A stretch of DNA of 44,452 nt from Deltaproteobacteria bacterium (GTDB lineage Bacteria; Desulfobacterota; Binatia; UBA1149; CAITLU01). A program made the position numbers and the translations under genes. The stretch covers positions 1 through 44,452 of the forward strand of contig JACRCR010000089.1 in the NCBI GenBank assembly GCA_016218925.1. The letters run 5' to 3'. The notes beneath the pieces are model-generated. The model ran no database searches, had not been told where the DNA came from, and worked only from the letters and a program-made list of their open reading frames with translations. Position 1 is the first letter of the stretch, and each line of letters begins with the position of its first letter. Below, in pieces: positions 1 to 9,381 of the stretch.

Positions 1-1
1 C

Positions 2-1333
2 TCACGTCCACACCATCTGCGCGTTCATCCGACGCAAATTCGTCGCCAGGCTCATCAGCATCCACTCCGGCCCAACCTTCGCCAGACCTCTCAAGCTGAA
101 CTGACGGAAACCCAGACACGACTTGATCCACCCGAATGGTGGCTCGACCAGATACTTGCGACGTCGGTAGTGCGCGATGCCTTCCTTCGTCGCCAGCTTG
201 AGCTTCATTCGCGCCGTCGCGTCTTGTCCCGCGGTGACGCCCACGGTGACTTTCTTTCCTTCGCGCCCCAGAGCCACGTAGCCGTCGATCCCCCGCGCTT
301 CCAACACCAGCAGGTTCGTCTCCGATCGATATCCCGCGTCGGCAAGGATGCGTTCGGGCTGCTCCTCAACCATCGCCTCTACGGCATCCAGCATCGGCAC
401 GAGCCGTCCGACATCGCCGGCGTTGTTGCTCACCTCGACCGCGACGATCAACTGCGACTCGTCATCCACCGCCGTCTGCGCGTTGTAGCACTGCTGGAAG
501 CCGTTGGCCGTCTTCATGATCCGGGACTCCGGATCGGTGAAGTTCTCCTGCTTCTTGTCCGGAACTTCGCCGAATTTCCGCTTGAAATCTGGCCCGCGCT
601 TGCCCTCGGGACGGTCATCGTCGTCGCCAGGCGTGCGTCCCGCATTGCGGTCCTCTTCAGCTTGGCGGGCTTCGAGTCGTTCGCGGGCCGCCTTGATCTT
701 GGACAGCCGTTCGTTTCGGCGCGAAAGCTCCGCCGGGATCTCGTCCCCTCGAAACTCCGCCCCATACAGACCGTCCTCGTCCAGGTCCTGCTCAGTGGCG
801 CGCTTAGTCAGATCGCGAATCTCATCGCGCAATCGCTGCTCTTGCTTGAGCATGTGGCCGTGGCTCATCGCCTTGTGCTTGCTCGCGTTGGCCTTGATCT
901 TGGTGCCGTCGATCGCGATCGTGCCGAGTTTGACCAAGCCCACCTCGCGCGCGATGCGCACCACCTGCATGAACAGGTTCTCGAACTCTTTGAGATTCTG
1001 GAGGCGGAATTCCGAAATCGTTCGGTGGGCCGGAAAATTCTCAGCGCCCAGCACTCGGTAGGCGACGTCTTCCTCGAGTTTGCGGGCGATCCGTCGCGAC
1101 GAAAATGTCCCGGTCGCGTAGGCGTAGACCAGAACCTTGAGCATCATCCGCGGCTCGTAGGGTTGGTTGCGCCGGCCGTCGCCCTCGTAGCGATCGTACA
1201 GACCCGTCAAGTCCAGTGCCTCGACAGTGTCGGAGACGAAGTAGGCGAGGTGGCCCTGAGGAAGCCAATCCGTCAGCGCTGGAGGCAGAAGCAGCGTTTG
1301 GTCAGGCAAATACGGCCGGAAGCTCGTTGGCAT
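2..1333 (-). CDS. IS1182-type DDE transposase
   Basis: Full-length transposase of 443 aa whose stop codon lies at the very edge of the window (2-4). The N-terminus has the usual IS1182/IS5-type dimerisation and DNA-binding segment (around residues 5-125). The catalytic DDE triad can be placed at D142 (AIDGTK), D332 (ADAGYRS) and E397 (VEPPFG). A charged spacer, residues 160-260, separates the first two. The final part, with FGWIKSCLGFRQF, is typical of the family. It would cut and rejoin the ends of its own element. The left end of the element is outside the window and I could not define the terminal inverted repeat near 1333-1400, so whether the copy is mobile is unknown. Family call is from motif recognition; confidence is high for transposase, moderate for IS1182. 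Confidence 0.93.
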   Translation of the reverse strand: MPTSFRPYLPDQTLLLPPALTDWLPQGHLAYFVSDTVEALDLTGLYDRYEGDGRRNQPYEPRMMLKVLVYAYATGTFSSRRIARKLEEDVAYRVLGAENFPAHRTISEFRLQNLKEFENLFMQVVRIAREVGLVKLGTIAIDGTKIKANASKHKAMSHGHMLKQEQRLRDEIRDLTKRATEQDLDEDGLYGAEFRGDEIPAELSRRNERLSKIKAARERLEARQAEEDRNAGRTPGDDDDRPEGKRGPDFKRKFGEVPDKKQENFTDPESRIMKTANGFQQCYNAQTAVDDESQLIVAVEVSNNAGDVGRLVPMLDAVEAMVEEQPERILADAGYRSETNLLVLEARGIDGYVALGREGKKVTVGVTAGQDATARMKLKLATKEGIAHYRRRKYLVEPPFGWIKSCLGFRQFSLRGLAKVGPEWMLMSLATNLRRMNAQMVWT

Positions 1334-1570
1334 GCCCCATCTTACCAGACTTTCGCCGCGCGGTTTCTGCGGCGCACACTCCTAGGCGCCTGAACGCGCA
1401 ATACGCGTCGGCGAAGGCAACCGCTGCCCGCGTCGAGCATATCGCTTTGTGCTGCCCGCCCAGGCTCGTGTTTGCCCGAAGCTGCGCGGTTGCGTACACC
1501 GAAGTGGTGACCCGCCGCGGACGTCTCGATATCGCCCCGCCACGGCGCACCCAAGGAGGCCTGTAAGCCC

Positions 1571-1978
1571 ATGAGGATTCATGCACTGGTCGTGTCTCTC
1601 GTTCTGCTCTTGTCCGCCACAGCGGCCCGCGCGGCCGAATGGACGCCGGCCGCGTGGACGACCCAAGACACGTTGCAGTTCCGCGCCGACTGCCCCGACG
1701 AAGGCGAGTACTGGTCTTACGTCTGGCTCGTGGTGCTGGACGGCGACGTCTACGTGCGTCTTGGAAGCCGCGCCGCCGGTCGCGTCGACTGCAGCAAGAG
1801 CAAGCCGATGACCGCGATCAAGATCGCCGGTGAAACGTTCGATAACGTCGAGATGATCCCTTCGCCCGCGATGGTCGAACGCGTGGCCGCCGCGATGGCG
1901 GAGAAGTACCCGACCGACCTCTTCATCAGCTACATGAGCCACCCGTACACGATGAAACTGGTGCCGAAGGCGCAGTGA
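1571..1978 (+). CDS. small secreted protein, DUF2255/PNPOx-like
   Basis: 135-aa protein with a clear signal peptide (hydrophobic core residues 6-18, predicted cleavage after ARA near 21). The start is fixed by a strong AAGGAGG at 1553-1559, 11 nt before the ATG. After the signal the segment YVWLVVLDGDVYVRLGS resembles the strand of small flavin-oxidoreductase-fold proteins of the DUF2255 or PNPOx-like group. The resemblance is weak and no cofactor residues can be assigned. Two cysteines (CPDEG, DCSKS) could form a disulfide in the periplasm. It stands alone between the transposase and a convergent membrane gene, so context gives no function. Confidence 0.75.
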   Translation: MRIHALVVSLVLLLSATAARAAEWTPAAWTTQDTLQFRADCPDEGEYWSYVWLVVLDGDVYVRLGSRAAGRVDCSKSKPMTAIKIAGETFDNVEMIPSPAMVERVAAAMAEKYPTDLFISYMSHPYTMKLVPKAQ

Positions 1979-2012
1979 GCGGGGCCAGCGTCGCTGCCCG
2001 GAGGCTGACGGC

Positions 2013-2681
2013 TCAATCGAGTACGCCGAGCCGCGCGAAGAAGATGAGGTGAGCGATGTTGAGCGCCGCCGGCGCGACGAAATCGGGCCACGGCGACGGC
2101 GCAAGTGGCGCGGCCGCCGTGAGGACCACGGTCAACACGGCTGGATTGAAAACCCGCGCCAGCGGAGCTTGCGGCAGGCACAGCTCGCCGATCGCGGCGC
2201 ACGCGAATGCCACCGCCGCCAGTGCCCACAATGCAACCACGATCGGCCCCGAAGCCAGTACACCCTGAAGCGGATCCAGGCCGCTGGCGATTCCACCGAC
2301 ATCGTTCAACACCGCAGCGCCGGTAACCGCGTGCACCGTGCCGCCGAGAACAGCCAGCACCGTTCCCGCCGACGCCACCACTGCGGCGCAGCGCGGCGCA
2401 CGGTCGCGTGCCCGATGTGCGCGCACGTAGTAGCCGAAGGCGTACAGCGGGATTCCCAGCGTCCCGGCCAGCGTCGCAACGACGACGACGCCATTGGGTG
2501 GAGCGATGAGTAGCAAGGCGGGGCGTCCTGCGTTTACCGCCCAAAGCTGCCCGAGGTCGCCGAGCGTGGCCACCAGCGCTCCGATCAGCGCGACCAGCCA
2601 GCCCCGCCGGCGCAGCCACGCAACGGCGACGTGCTCGCCGGACGCGGCGACGAATTCGAACGAGAAAGTTTCGCGAATCAC
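2013..2681 (-). CDS. six-helix integral membrane protein, unknown function
   Basis: 222-aa protein with about six hydrophobic segments (roughly residues 28-48, 54-84, 96-122, 144-166, 178-192 and 205-218) and no long soluble domain. It is an inner-membrane protein. No charged catalytic cluster or transporter signature is visible, and I do not recognise the family. It is divergent from the molybdopterin oxidoreductase at 2843, with 161 bp between the two starts, so they may share a control region. Codon use matches the neighbours. Confidence 0.7.
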   Translation of the reverse strand: MIRETFSFEFVAASGEHVAVAWLRRRGWLVALIGALVATLGDLGQLWAVNAGRPALLLIAPPNGVVVVATLAGTLGIPLYAFGYYVRAHRARDRAPRCAAVVASAGTVLAVLGGTVHAVTGAAVLNDVGGIASGLDPLQGVLASGPIVVALWALAAVAFACAAIGELCLPQAPLARVFNPAVLTVVLTAAAPLAPSPWPDFVAPAALNIAHLIFFARLGVLD

Positions 2682-2842
2682 TCGGGCATCTTGCTCCGCA
2701 GCCGGCGGCGACGGAAGTCCGCTGTACCAGCCGGCGCCGCTCGCCTTCCGGCGACCCGTGACGGCTCCGCGCGCCGGCGTCGCGCCTTGACTGGCCTCGT
2801 CGCTCTCGTCAAGAAGCCCAAGCCTCCCGCGAGGACACGTCC

Positions 2843-5017
2843 ATGCCGAGCGTCGTCTACCGAACCTGCACGCTGTGCGAAGCCTGTTGCGGAATCGCCG
2901 TTCATCTGGACGGTGGACGCATCAGCGGGATAACCGGCGACGAGCAGGACCCGGCAAGCCGCGGCTACGTCTGCGCCAAGGCCGCCGCACTCAGGGATCT
3001 GCACGAAGACCCCGATCGGCTGCGTTACCCGATGCGGCGCACGGGCTCGGCCTGGCACCGCATCGGTTGGAAGGAAGCCTTTGCCGAAGCCGCCGCCGGC
3101 CTGGCCGCGGTGCAGCGCGAACACGGCAACGACGCCGCCGCGATCTACTTTGGAGAGCCGTTCGTTCACAACCTGGGCGCACTGCTGTTCGCCGACGCGC
3201 TGACCGGCGCGCTCGCAACCAGGAAACGCTTCAGCGCCAACTCGCTCGACCAGTTTCCCAAGCAACTCGTCAGCCACTGGATGTACGGCAGCGGCCTGTT
3301 CGTTTCGGTCCCCGACGTGGACCGGACCGACTACATGCTGATCGTGGGCGCCAATCCGGTGGTATCCAACGGCAGTCTGATGACCGCGCCGAACATGAAG
3401 CTGCGGCTGCAAGAGATCCGCCGGCGCGGCGGCAAGGTCGTGGTCATCGATCCGCGCCATAGCGAGACTGCGCGAATCGCCGACGAGCATCACTTTGTCC
3501 GGCCCGGCACCGATGCGCTGCTGCTCGCCGCGCTGATCCAGTGCCTGTTCGCGCAGGGGCGCGTCCGCATGCGTCATCTCGATTCGATCGCCGATGGATT
3601 GGACGCGGTCGAGAAAGCGGTCGCTGACTTCACTCCCGAGGCGGTCGCGGACCGAGTCGGCATCGCGGCAGAGACGATCCGTGGTCTCGCCCACGCGTTC
3701 GCCGACGCGCCGAGCGCAGTCTGCTACGGGCGCATGGGCACCAGCACGGTCGCCTTCGGTACCACCACCAACTGGCTGGTCGAGATCCTCAACATCGTCA
3801 GTGGCAACTTCGATCGCGCCGGCGGCGCGATGTTCCCGAATCCGCCGGTCGACGTGATGCGCCTGCAGCCTCCGACCGAGCGCGGGCGCTGGGTCTCGCG
3901 TGTGAGCGGCACCGCGGAGTTCATGGGAGAAGTGCCGGCCGCGACGCTGGCGCGGGAGATCGAGACGGGGGGTGCCGGTCAGGTTCACGCACTCGTCACA
4001 CTGGCTGGCAATCCGGTACTGTCCTCGCCGGCCGGCCACCATCTCTCTGACGCACTGGGCAGGCTCGACTTCATGGTGGCGATCGACTTCTACCTGAACG
4101 AGACCACCCGCCACGCCGACATCATCTTGCCGCCGACCGGACCGCTCGAGCACGAGCACTTCGACATGGTCTTTCAACTGTTCGCGGTGCGCGACACGCC
4201 GCACTGGTCGCCGGCGGTCCTCGATCCAGCGCCAGACACCAGAAGCGACGCCGACATCCTGGTAGAACTCGCGGCAGCGCTCTATCGCACGCGCGGCGCG
4301 GTAGGACGAGCGACCGCGCTTGCGCTGAAGGCGATCGACGCGATGGGTAGCGCACGCGTGGCGCGGAGGGTTCTGGACGTGGCGCTGCGTGCGGGACCGT
4401 ACGGCAACGGCCTCAGGCCCTGGAAGCCAGGACTGACGCTGAAGCAACTGCGCGAGGCAGAGCACGGCATCGACCTCGGCCCAATGCGACCCTGTATGCC
4501 CGATCGGTTGCCCGCCCGCGCAAGCCGCCGGATCGACCTGGCGCCGCACGAACTCGTCGCCGACATGCACCGGCTGCGCCCCACTCTCAGGCCCGCCCCG
4601 CCCGGGCTGGTACTGATCGGCCGAAGAGAGCCGCGCACGCTCAACAGTTGGTCGCACAACCTGCCGAGCCTGGTGACCGGGACCAACCGCTGCGTCCTGC
4701 ACATGAACCCCGCCGATGCCGAGGCGCGCGCGATCGGCCCCGGCGACCAGGTGCGCATCAGCAGCCGCGTCGGCGCGCTCGAAGTCGCAGTGCGCGTTAC
4801 CGACACCGTCGCTGCGGGCGTCGTCGCGCTGCCTCACGGCTACGGCCATCGCGGCAACGGTCTGCGGCTGCGCGTGGCCGCCGAACACGCCGGAGTCAGC
4901 ATGAACGACCTGACCGATCCGGCCGAGATCGACCCGCTGTCGGGAAACGCGGTACTGAGCGGCATCGCGGTGGACGTCGAGCGCTGCACGGCCCCGTCTC
5001 GAACCGGAGTCGAGTGA
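2843..5017 (+). CDS. molybdopterin-dependent oxidoreductase, DMSO reductase family
   Basis: 724-aa catalytic subunit of a Mo/W-bis-MGD enzyme. The N-terminus binds a 4Fe-4S cluster through C9-x2-C12-x3-C16-x27-C44 followed by K46. The central molybdopterin domain contains the characteristic run around GTSTVAFGTTTNW and NFDRAGGAMFP near residues 300-330. The C-terminal dinucleotide-binding barrel (about 585-715) has LNSWSHN and GDQVRISSRVG. There is no twin-arginine signal, so the enzyme is probably cytoplasmic. No electron-transfer subunit is encoded next door, so it may act alone or with a distant ferredoxin. The substrate cannot be deduced; this soluble formate-dehydrogenase or thiosulfate-reductase-like branch is functionally mixed. 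GAGGAC at 2831 precedes the ATG. Confidence 0.93.
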   Translation: MPSVVYRTCTLCEACCGIAVHLDGGRISGITGDEQDPASRGYVCAKAAALRDLHEDPDRLRYPMRRTGSAWHRIGWKEAFAEAAAGLAAVQREHGNDAAAIYFGEPFVHNLGALLFADALTGALATRKRFSANSLDQFPKQLVSHWMYGSGLFVSVPDVDRTDYMLIVGANPVVSNGSLMTAPNMKLRLQEIRRRGGKVVVIDPRHSETARIADEHHFVRPGTDALLLAALIQCLFAQGRVRMRHLDSIADGLDAVEKAVADFTPEAVADRVGIAAETIRGLAHAFADAPSAVCYGRMGTSTVAFGTTTNWLVEILNIVSGNFDRAGGAMFPNPPVDVMRLQPPTERGRWVSRVSGTAEFMGEVPAATLAREIETGGAGQVHALVTLAGNPVLSSPAGHHLSDALGRLDFMVAIDFYLNETTRHADIILPPTGPLEHEHFDMVFQLFAVRDTPHWSPAVLDPAPDTRSDADILVELAAALYRTRGAVGRATALALKAIDAMGSARVARRVLDVALRAGPYGNGLRPWKPGLTLKQLREAEHGIDLGPMRPCMPDRLPARASRRIDLAPHELVADMHRLRPTLRPAPPGLVLIGRREPRTLNSWSHNLPSLVTGTNRCVLHMNPADAEARAIGPGDQVRISSRVGALEVAVRVTDTVAAGVVALPHGYGHRGNGLRLRVAAEHAGVSMNDLTDPAEIDPLSGNAVLSGIAVDVERCTAPSRTGVE

Positions 5018-5056
5018 CGGCGCCGTGTCCGTGCGCGTCACGATAACGGAGTGCTG

Positions 5057-5602
5057 ATGAACCAACCGCGCAACGCATCCGGGCTCTTTGCCATGGCATT
5101 CATGGCGATGACCTTGCTGCTTGGACCGATAACACCGGGACTTGCCCGCGACGCCGACACCGAAGAGGTCGCCAAGGCCCGCGAACGAATCGCCGAGGTC
5201 GCCAAGGAGATGATCAAGAACGCCGAAGCGGTGAAGAAGGACCTCGGCTCTGACGAGGTTGCCGAGGATGACGTCGCGCTCGACCTGATGCGATATGCGA
5301 CGTTTCGCACGGCCGGCACGTTCTTCAGCACCTGGAGCGCCGACAAGAAACTGACGCGTCCCGACAGACCCAAGTGCTTCCTCGAAGACGGCGCCGCCGA
5401 GACCTCGCTGGCGACGCAGATCGCCAACGACGAATTCCTGATCAGCTTCGTCCAGGAAGGCCATCTCTATGAAGTCGCGGCCGGGATCGCAGAGCAGATA
5501 TGTCAGACCTTCGGCCCGCAGATCGTCAGGCCTCTGATCAGACAGGCCGAGGAAGGGCTTCCGGCCGGCATGGAACCGGCAACACCGGTCGCGACCAAGT
5601 AA
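5057..5602 (+). CDS. small secreted protein, unknown
   Basis: 181 aa from the ATG at 5057; an in-frame GTG at 5051 would add two residues and cannot be excluded. Residues 10-32 form a signal peptide ending GLARDAD. The mature part begins with a charged, helical, coiled-coil-like segment (about residues 34-65: EEVAKARERIAEVAKEM), then a mixed region with two cysteines (KCFLED and EQICQTFG). The family is not recognised. It follows the molybdopterin enzyme by 39 nt and may be co-transcribed, but nothing in the sequence ties it to metal or redox chemistry. Confidence 0.75.
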   Translation: MNQPRNASGLFAMAFMAMTLLLGPITPGLARDADTEEVAKARERIAEVAKEMIKNAEAVKKDLGSDEVAEDDVALDLMRYATFRTAGTFFSTWSADKKLTRPDRPKCFLEDGAAETSLATQIANDEFLISFVQEGHLYEVAAGIAEQICQTFGPQIVRPLIRQAEEGLPAGMEPATPVATK

Positions 5603-5666
5603 GCGCGACAGGTCCGCGAGCGCGCATCTTTCGCCAGCAGTCGAGCCTGCGCGAGGTCCTCACGCC

Positions 5667-6749
5667 ATGAGTCTTTCATCGAGCACCGCTGGCGACATCT
5701 TCACCGTACGAGCTGGAGCCGAAGCGCTCGCGACACTCCGACGCGAAGGCTTTAGCGCCGACTCGTTCAGCACGTTGCTGGGCGCGTCGGGCGGACCCAA
5801 GTGGCTGGTTCTGGCCTGGATAGACCGGGTGCTGGCCCGCCGTCTGGTCGGAGAACGCACCACACCACTGCACGCGCTCGGCACATCGATCGGCGCGTTC
5901 CGCCACGCTGCGCTGGCCCAAGCCGATGCACCCTCTGCGATCGAACGCTTCGCGCAGGCGTACGTCGCGCAGGCGTATCATCGCCAACCGACTCCAGCCG
6001 AGGTCACCGAGGAGAGCCGCCGCATTCTCGATGTGTTGTTCGGCGCCGACGGCGTCGCTCAGGCACTCGCGCACGCGACGCTGCGGCTGCACGTCGGTAC
6101 CGCTCGAAGCCGCGGGCTCGCGGCCGCCCATCGCCCTGGCGCGCTCGCCGCCGGCCTGGCGCTGGCCGCGGCCGCCAACGCCGTCTCGCGCCGCCTGCTG
6201 CGTATCGGTTTCGAGAGGGTAGTGTTTCACACGACCAGGCAGCCCGTGTTCAGCTTCGACGATCTGCCGACCCGCCATGCAATGCTCGGCGCCGGCAACT
6301 TCGTGCAGGCCACGCTGGCGAGCGGCTCGATCCCGCTGGTGATGGAGGCGATTCGCGACGTGGCGGGCGGTCCGCCCGGTCTGTACCGCGACGGCGGGAT
6401 TACCGACTATCACTTCGCGATGGACTTCGACGCGCCGCCGGGCCTGGTCTTCTACCCGCACTTTTGCGATCGCATCGTGCCGGGGTGGTTCGACAAGGCT
6501 CTGACGTGGCGCCGGCCGCGCGGGGGACTGCTCGACCGCACCGTCTTCGTAGCACCGTCGCAGCGGTTCATCGCGACGCTGCCCGGCGGCAAGATCCCCG
6601 ACCGCAGCGACTTCAAGACGTTGTCCACGGCGGACCGACAGCAACGCTGGAACGAAGTGCTTGCCAAAGCGCGCCGTCTCGGCGAAGCGCTCGAGGAGCT
6701 TCTCGAAGGAACGCGCCTGGCCGACGTCGCGCTTCCCTTTGCCAAGTGA
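5667..6749 (+). CDS. patatin-like phospholipase/acyl hydrolase
   Basis: 360-aa patatin-fold esterase. All catalytic elements are visible: the glycine-rich oxyanion loop GASGGPK (39-45), the nucleophile elbow G72-T-S74-I-G76, and the catalytic aspartate in D242-G-G. The Ser-Asp dyad hydrolyses acyl esters of lipids. The enzyme has no signal peptide and probably acts in the cytoplasm or on the inner leaflet. It lies 64 nt after a small secreted protein on the same strand and may belong to the same transcript. It is slightly longer than minimal bacterial patatins because of an alanine-rich helical insert at 125-180. Confidence 0.88.
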   Translation: MSLSSSTAGDIFTVRAGAEALATLRREGFSADSFSTLLGASGGPKWLVLAWIDRVLARRLVGERTTPLHALGTSIGAFRHAALAQADAPSAIERFAQAYVAQAYHRQPTPAEVTEESRRILDVLFGADGVAQALAHATLRLHVGTARSRGLAAAHRPGALAAGLALAAAANAVSRRLLRIGFERVVFHTTRQPVFSFDDLPTRHAMLGAGNFVQATLASGSIPLVMEAIRDVAGGPPGLYRDGGITDYHFAMDFDAPPGLVFYPHFCDRIVPGWFDKALTWRRPRGGLLDRTVFVAPSQRFIATLPGGKIPDRSDFKTLSTADRQQRWNEVLAKARRLGEALEELLEGTRLADVALPFAK

Positions 6750-6904
6750 CGCGGCCACGGCCCGGCGCGACGTCCTTCGAGTCCTTCGCCGCGCCCTGCT
6801 GTTCCAAACCTACCGCTCGGCAATCTGCCGCATCGCGGCTTGTCCGGTTGCCGGGGCACGGCTAAAAGGACGCCGGACCGAATCTGTTTCCGGAGAACTT
6901 ACCG

Positions 6905-7057
6905 ATGCGCAAGCTTTCGTTCTGGGTCATGGTGGCACTGGTCGCGTCTATCTCAACGTCTGCTCTGCTTGCCTGCAACACCGTCAAGGGAGTCGGCAAG
7001 GACGTCACGGCCGTGGGCGAAGCCGGCTCTGACGCGGTCAACAAGGCTACCAAGTAG
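6905..7057 (+). CDS. entericidin-like small lipoprotein
   Basis: 50-aa protein read directly from the DNA. The start ATG at 6905 is preceded by GGAGA at 6892-6896. It has a type II signal peptide with lipobox LLAC (cleavage before C24), followed by NTVKGVGKDV and a short polar tail ending NKATK. The C-N-T-x2-G-x-G-x-D pattern is that of the entericidin A/B family, small envelope lipoproteins linked to stress-induced lysis or stationary phase. It stands alone between the patatin gene and the BNR protein. Confidence is high because lipobox, length and tail motif agree. Confidence 0.85.
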   Translation: MRKLSFWVMVALVASISTSALLACNTVKGVGKDVTAVGEAGSDAVNKATK

Positions 7058-7369
7058 CCTGACCGCAAGGTCCGCCCGCCGCGCGGGTTTCCGAATATCC
7101 CGCGCCCGCACCAGCCCTCGTCGGGCGTCTCGCGATCGCAAGCTTTCGGCGATTGTCGCTGGCTCCGCGCTACTCGCGGCGTTAGATTGTCAATTATCCG
7201 GGCGGCGGGCTGGGTGGGGACTTCCCCTACGCGTAGTGATGCAACGTCACTTCGCGCAAGCCAAGAACCCGCTTCATTGCCCCTCCCTCTCCTCCAGCCA
7301 GGCCGCTCGCAACCGGGATGTCCGATGCTTTGCATCGCCGTCACCGATCGCTTTTCAAGGAGGCCGGTC
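7058..7369. other. 312-bp intergenic stretch
   Basis: No protein gene is visible. It opens with a short GC hairpin followed by TTT (listed separately) that could end the lipoprotein transcript. The middle has an A/T-richer patch around 7190-7200. The stretch ends at AAGGAGG (7357-7363), the ribosome site of the BNR protein. The BNR frame is open upstream to about 7187, but without a signal peptide or homology-like composition. I see no recognised riboswitch. Confidence 0.5.
7075..7090 (+). terminator. weak hairpin plus T-run after the lipoprotein gene
   Basis: Stem CCCGC / GCGGG with a 3-nt loop, immediately followed by TTT, 18 nt after the lipoprotein stop codon. The stem is short and the T-run is only three bases, so a rho-independent terminator is possible but weak. 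Confidence 0.35.
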
Positions 7370-9367
7370 ATGAGCGTACCCCAGCGATCTCGGATAACGG
7401 CAATCTTTACGTGCGCGACATTTGTCCTGATCGTCGAGACGCAAGCCCTGGCGCAGTGGGGTGGCACCGACCTGAACCTCGATCCCGCCAGCGCGCTGCA
7501 AAACGAAATCTCGCTGGCTCTGATCGCGGGCGCCTCGCCGGGCTCGCCGCAGGTCCTGCTGGCCGCGTACAACGATACCCCCTTTCCGGGCGGCAATCCG
7601 CTGGGGGTAAGCCGCAGCGCCGATGGCGGTGTCACCTGGGCTGCGTCGCAGTTGTCGTATCCGATCAGCGGCGTATCCGGGGCGATGCTGAGCGACGCCT
7701 TCGATCCATCGGCGACGATGGACACCGCGGGCAATCTCTTCGTCGCTCACATCTCCACCGATGGCGCTTCCGCCGGGGTCAGCGGACTGTACGTGTGGCG
7801 CTCGAGCGACGGCGCACTGACCTGGAACGGCCCGGTGGAAGTCGCGGGCGACCCCGCGTCGGCGCTGCCGGGTCCTCCCGATCCCGCTTACCGCTTCAAC
7901 GATCGCTGCCAGATCACTGCCGATCGCTTCGCGAGCAGTTCGCGGCGCGATGACGTCTATGTGGCCTGGATAAAGGATCGCGGCTGGTACACGCAGGCCT
8001 CGCCCCCGCCGGGCGGCGTGCCTCCTCCGTCGGACATCTACTTTTCACGCTCGACCGACAACGGCGTCAGCTTCAGCCCTGCCGTCATCGTCAACGACAT
8101 AGGTCAGAACCTCGGCAACATGCCGGTGGCGCGAGTGGCGGCCGACGGCAGCATCTACCTGACCTGGCTCGAGTACGATGTCTGGAACGGCGGCAGCGGA
8201 AAGATCTACCTGGACCGATCCACCGACGGCGGCGTTACCTGGGGCACCGATACGCTCGTCGCGACGATCGCGCTGCCGCCGATCAACGTCACCACGGCGT
8301 CGGGAGCGACCGACGCGCGCGCAAAAGGCGCTCCGGTGCCGGCAACATCGCCGACCAATGCTTCCGAGCTCTACCTCGTCTACGCCGCCGATCCCGACGG
8401 TCCGGGTCTCGACGAGGCCGACATCTACGTCATCGTCTCGACCGACGCCGGTCAGACCTGGAGTACGCCGCTTCGCCTCAACAGCGACGCTACAACCAAC
8501 GACCAGATCATGCCGTGGATGGACGTAGCCCCCGATGGAACCATCGTCGTCGACTGGTACGACCGGCGCAACGACGCGCCGCCCCCACCGCTCGGCGACC
8601 AGCTTTGGGACTTCTACATCGCCTACAGCACCGACGGCGGTTCGAGTTTCACCGGGGAAGCACGGGTGAACGACCAGAGCTTCGTAACCGCGGGCTCCGG
8701 CACGTGGATGGGCGAGTATCCGGGCCTCGTCGTCGAATCCGGCAACGCGTATATGTCTTGGACGACGTCGGTGCTGGATTCGGCCGGCGACGTGTACTTC
8801 GACCGCACCTCCGTCGGGATGTCATCGCCGTGCAGCGCCAGCCCGGCCAGCGGATGCCGTCAGGCCGCAGCCGGTGCATCCAGGGTGCTGCTCAAAGACA
8901 ACAGCGTCGATGCCAAGGACCGTTTCCTGTGGAAGTGGTCGAAAGGCGCCGTGACGAACGTCTCGGACTTCTCCGACCCTGTGGCCGGCAGCGCGTCCTA
9001 CCACGTGTGCCTGTACGACAGTTCGGCGGCAGCCCAGCCGCTGATGGACCTGTCGGTCGCCCCCGGTGGTACTTGTGCGACCAAGCCGTGCTGGAAGCTC
9101 GCAGGAACGACCGGCTTCGCGTTCAAGGACAAGGCCGCTGCGCAATACGGAATCACGGTCGTGAGACTCAAAGCCGGCGCCACCGGCAAGGCCAAGGTTG
9201 TGGTCAAAGGTGCCAACGCGGCGCTGCCGACACCGACGCTCCCGCTGACCACCGCGGTCACGGCCCAGTTGCTGATCGACGATGGCGCGACGGTGCAATG
9301 CTGGCAGACGACTTTCTCCGCGGCTGCGTTGCGCAACGACGCGACGACGTTCCTGGCCAAGCAGTGA
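7370..9367 (+). CDS. secreted BNR/sialidase-fold repeat protein
   Basis: 665 aa from the ATG at 7370, chosen because AAGGAGG ends 6 nt before it and a signal peptide follows at once (hydrophobic 10-27, cleavage near ALA-Q at 29). The body holds several Asp-box/BNR repeats (SADGGVTW, SSDGALTW, STDNGVSF, STDGGVTW, STDAGQTW, STDGGSSF), indicating a six-bladed propeller as in exo-sialidases. I see no complete catalytic Arg triad, so enzyme activity is uncertain; it may only bind. The last 180 residues are a separate domain with paired cysteines, CWKLAGTTGF, and repeated GKAKV/VKGAN strands. This resembles a C-terminal domain seen in secreted proteins of uncultured deltaproteobacterial and Binatota-like bacteria (recollection, not a search). 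Confidence 0.85.
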   Translation: MSVPQRSRITAIFTCATFVLIVETQALAQWGGTDLNLDPASALQNEISLALIAGASPGSPQVLLAAYNDTPFPGGNPLGVSRSADGGVTWAASQLSYPISGVSGAMLSDAFDPSATMDTAGNLFVAHISTDGASAGVSGLYVWRSSDGALTWNGPVEVAGDPASALPGPPDPAYRFNDRCQITADRFASSSRRDDVYVAWIKDRGWYTQASPPPGGVPPPSDIYFSRSTDNGVSFSPAVIVNDIGQNLGNMPVARVAADGSIYLTWLEYDVWNGGSGKIYLDRSTDGGVTWGTDTLVATIALPPINVTTASGATDARAKGAPVPATSPTNASELYLVYAADPDGPGLDEADIYVIVSTDAGQTWSTPLRLNSDATTNDQIMPWMDVAPDGTIVVDWYDRRNDAPPPPLGDQLWDFYIAYSTDGGSSFTGEARVNDQSFVTAGSGTWMGEYPGLVVESGNAYMSWTTSVLDSAGDVYFDRTSVGMSSPCSASPASGCRQAAAGASRVLLKDNSVDAKDRFLWKWSKGAVTNVSDFSDPVAGSASYHVCLYDSSAAAQPLMDLSVAPGGTCATKPCWKLAGTTGFAFKDKAAAQYGITVVRLKAGATGKAKVVVKGANAALPTPTLPLTTAVTAQLLIDDGATVQCWQTTFSAAALRNDATTFLAKQ

Positions 9368-9381
9368 GGTGAGGCCGAAGT

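Noticed and set aside
170-1393. 407-codon frame antisense to the transposase
   Set aside because: Mirror of the transposase reading frame with no domain.
2678-5464. 928-codon open frame antisense to the molybdopterin gene
   Set aside because: A GC-rich shadow: no domain, Arg/Gln/Val-heavy composition, and the plus strand carries a complete enzyme with all motifs.
7187-7369. Upstream extension of the BNR protein
   Set aside because: Strong ribosome site and signal peptide place the start at 7370.
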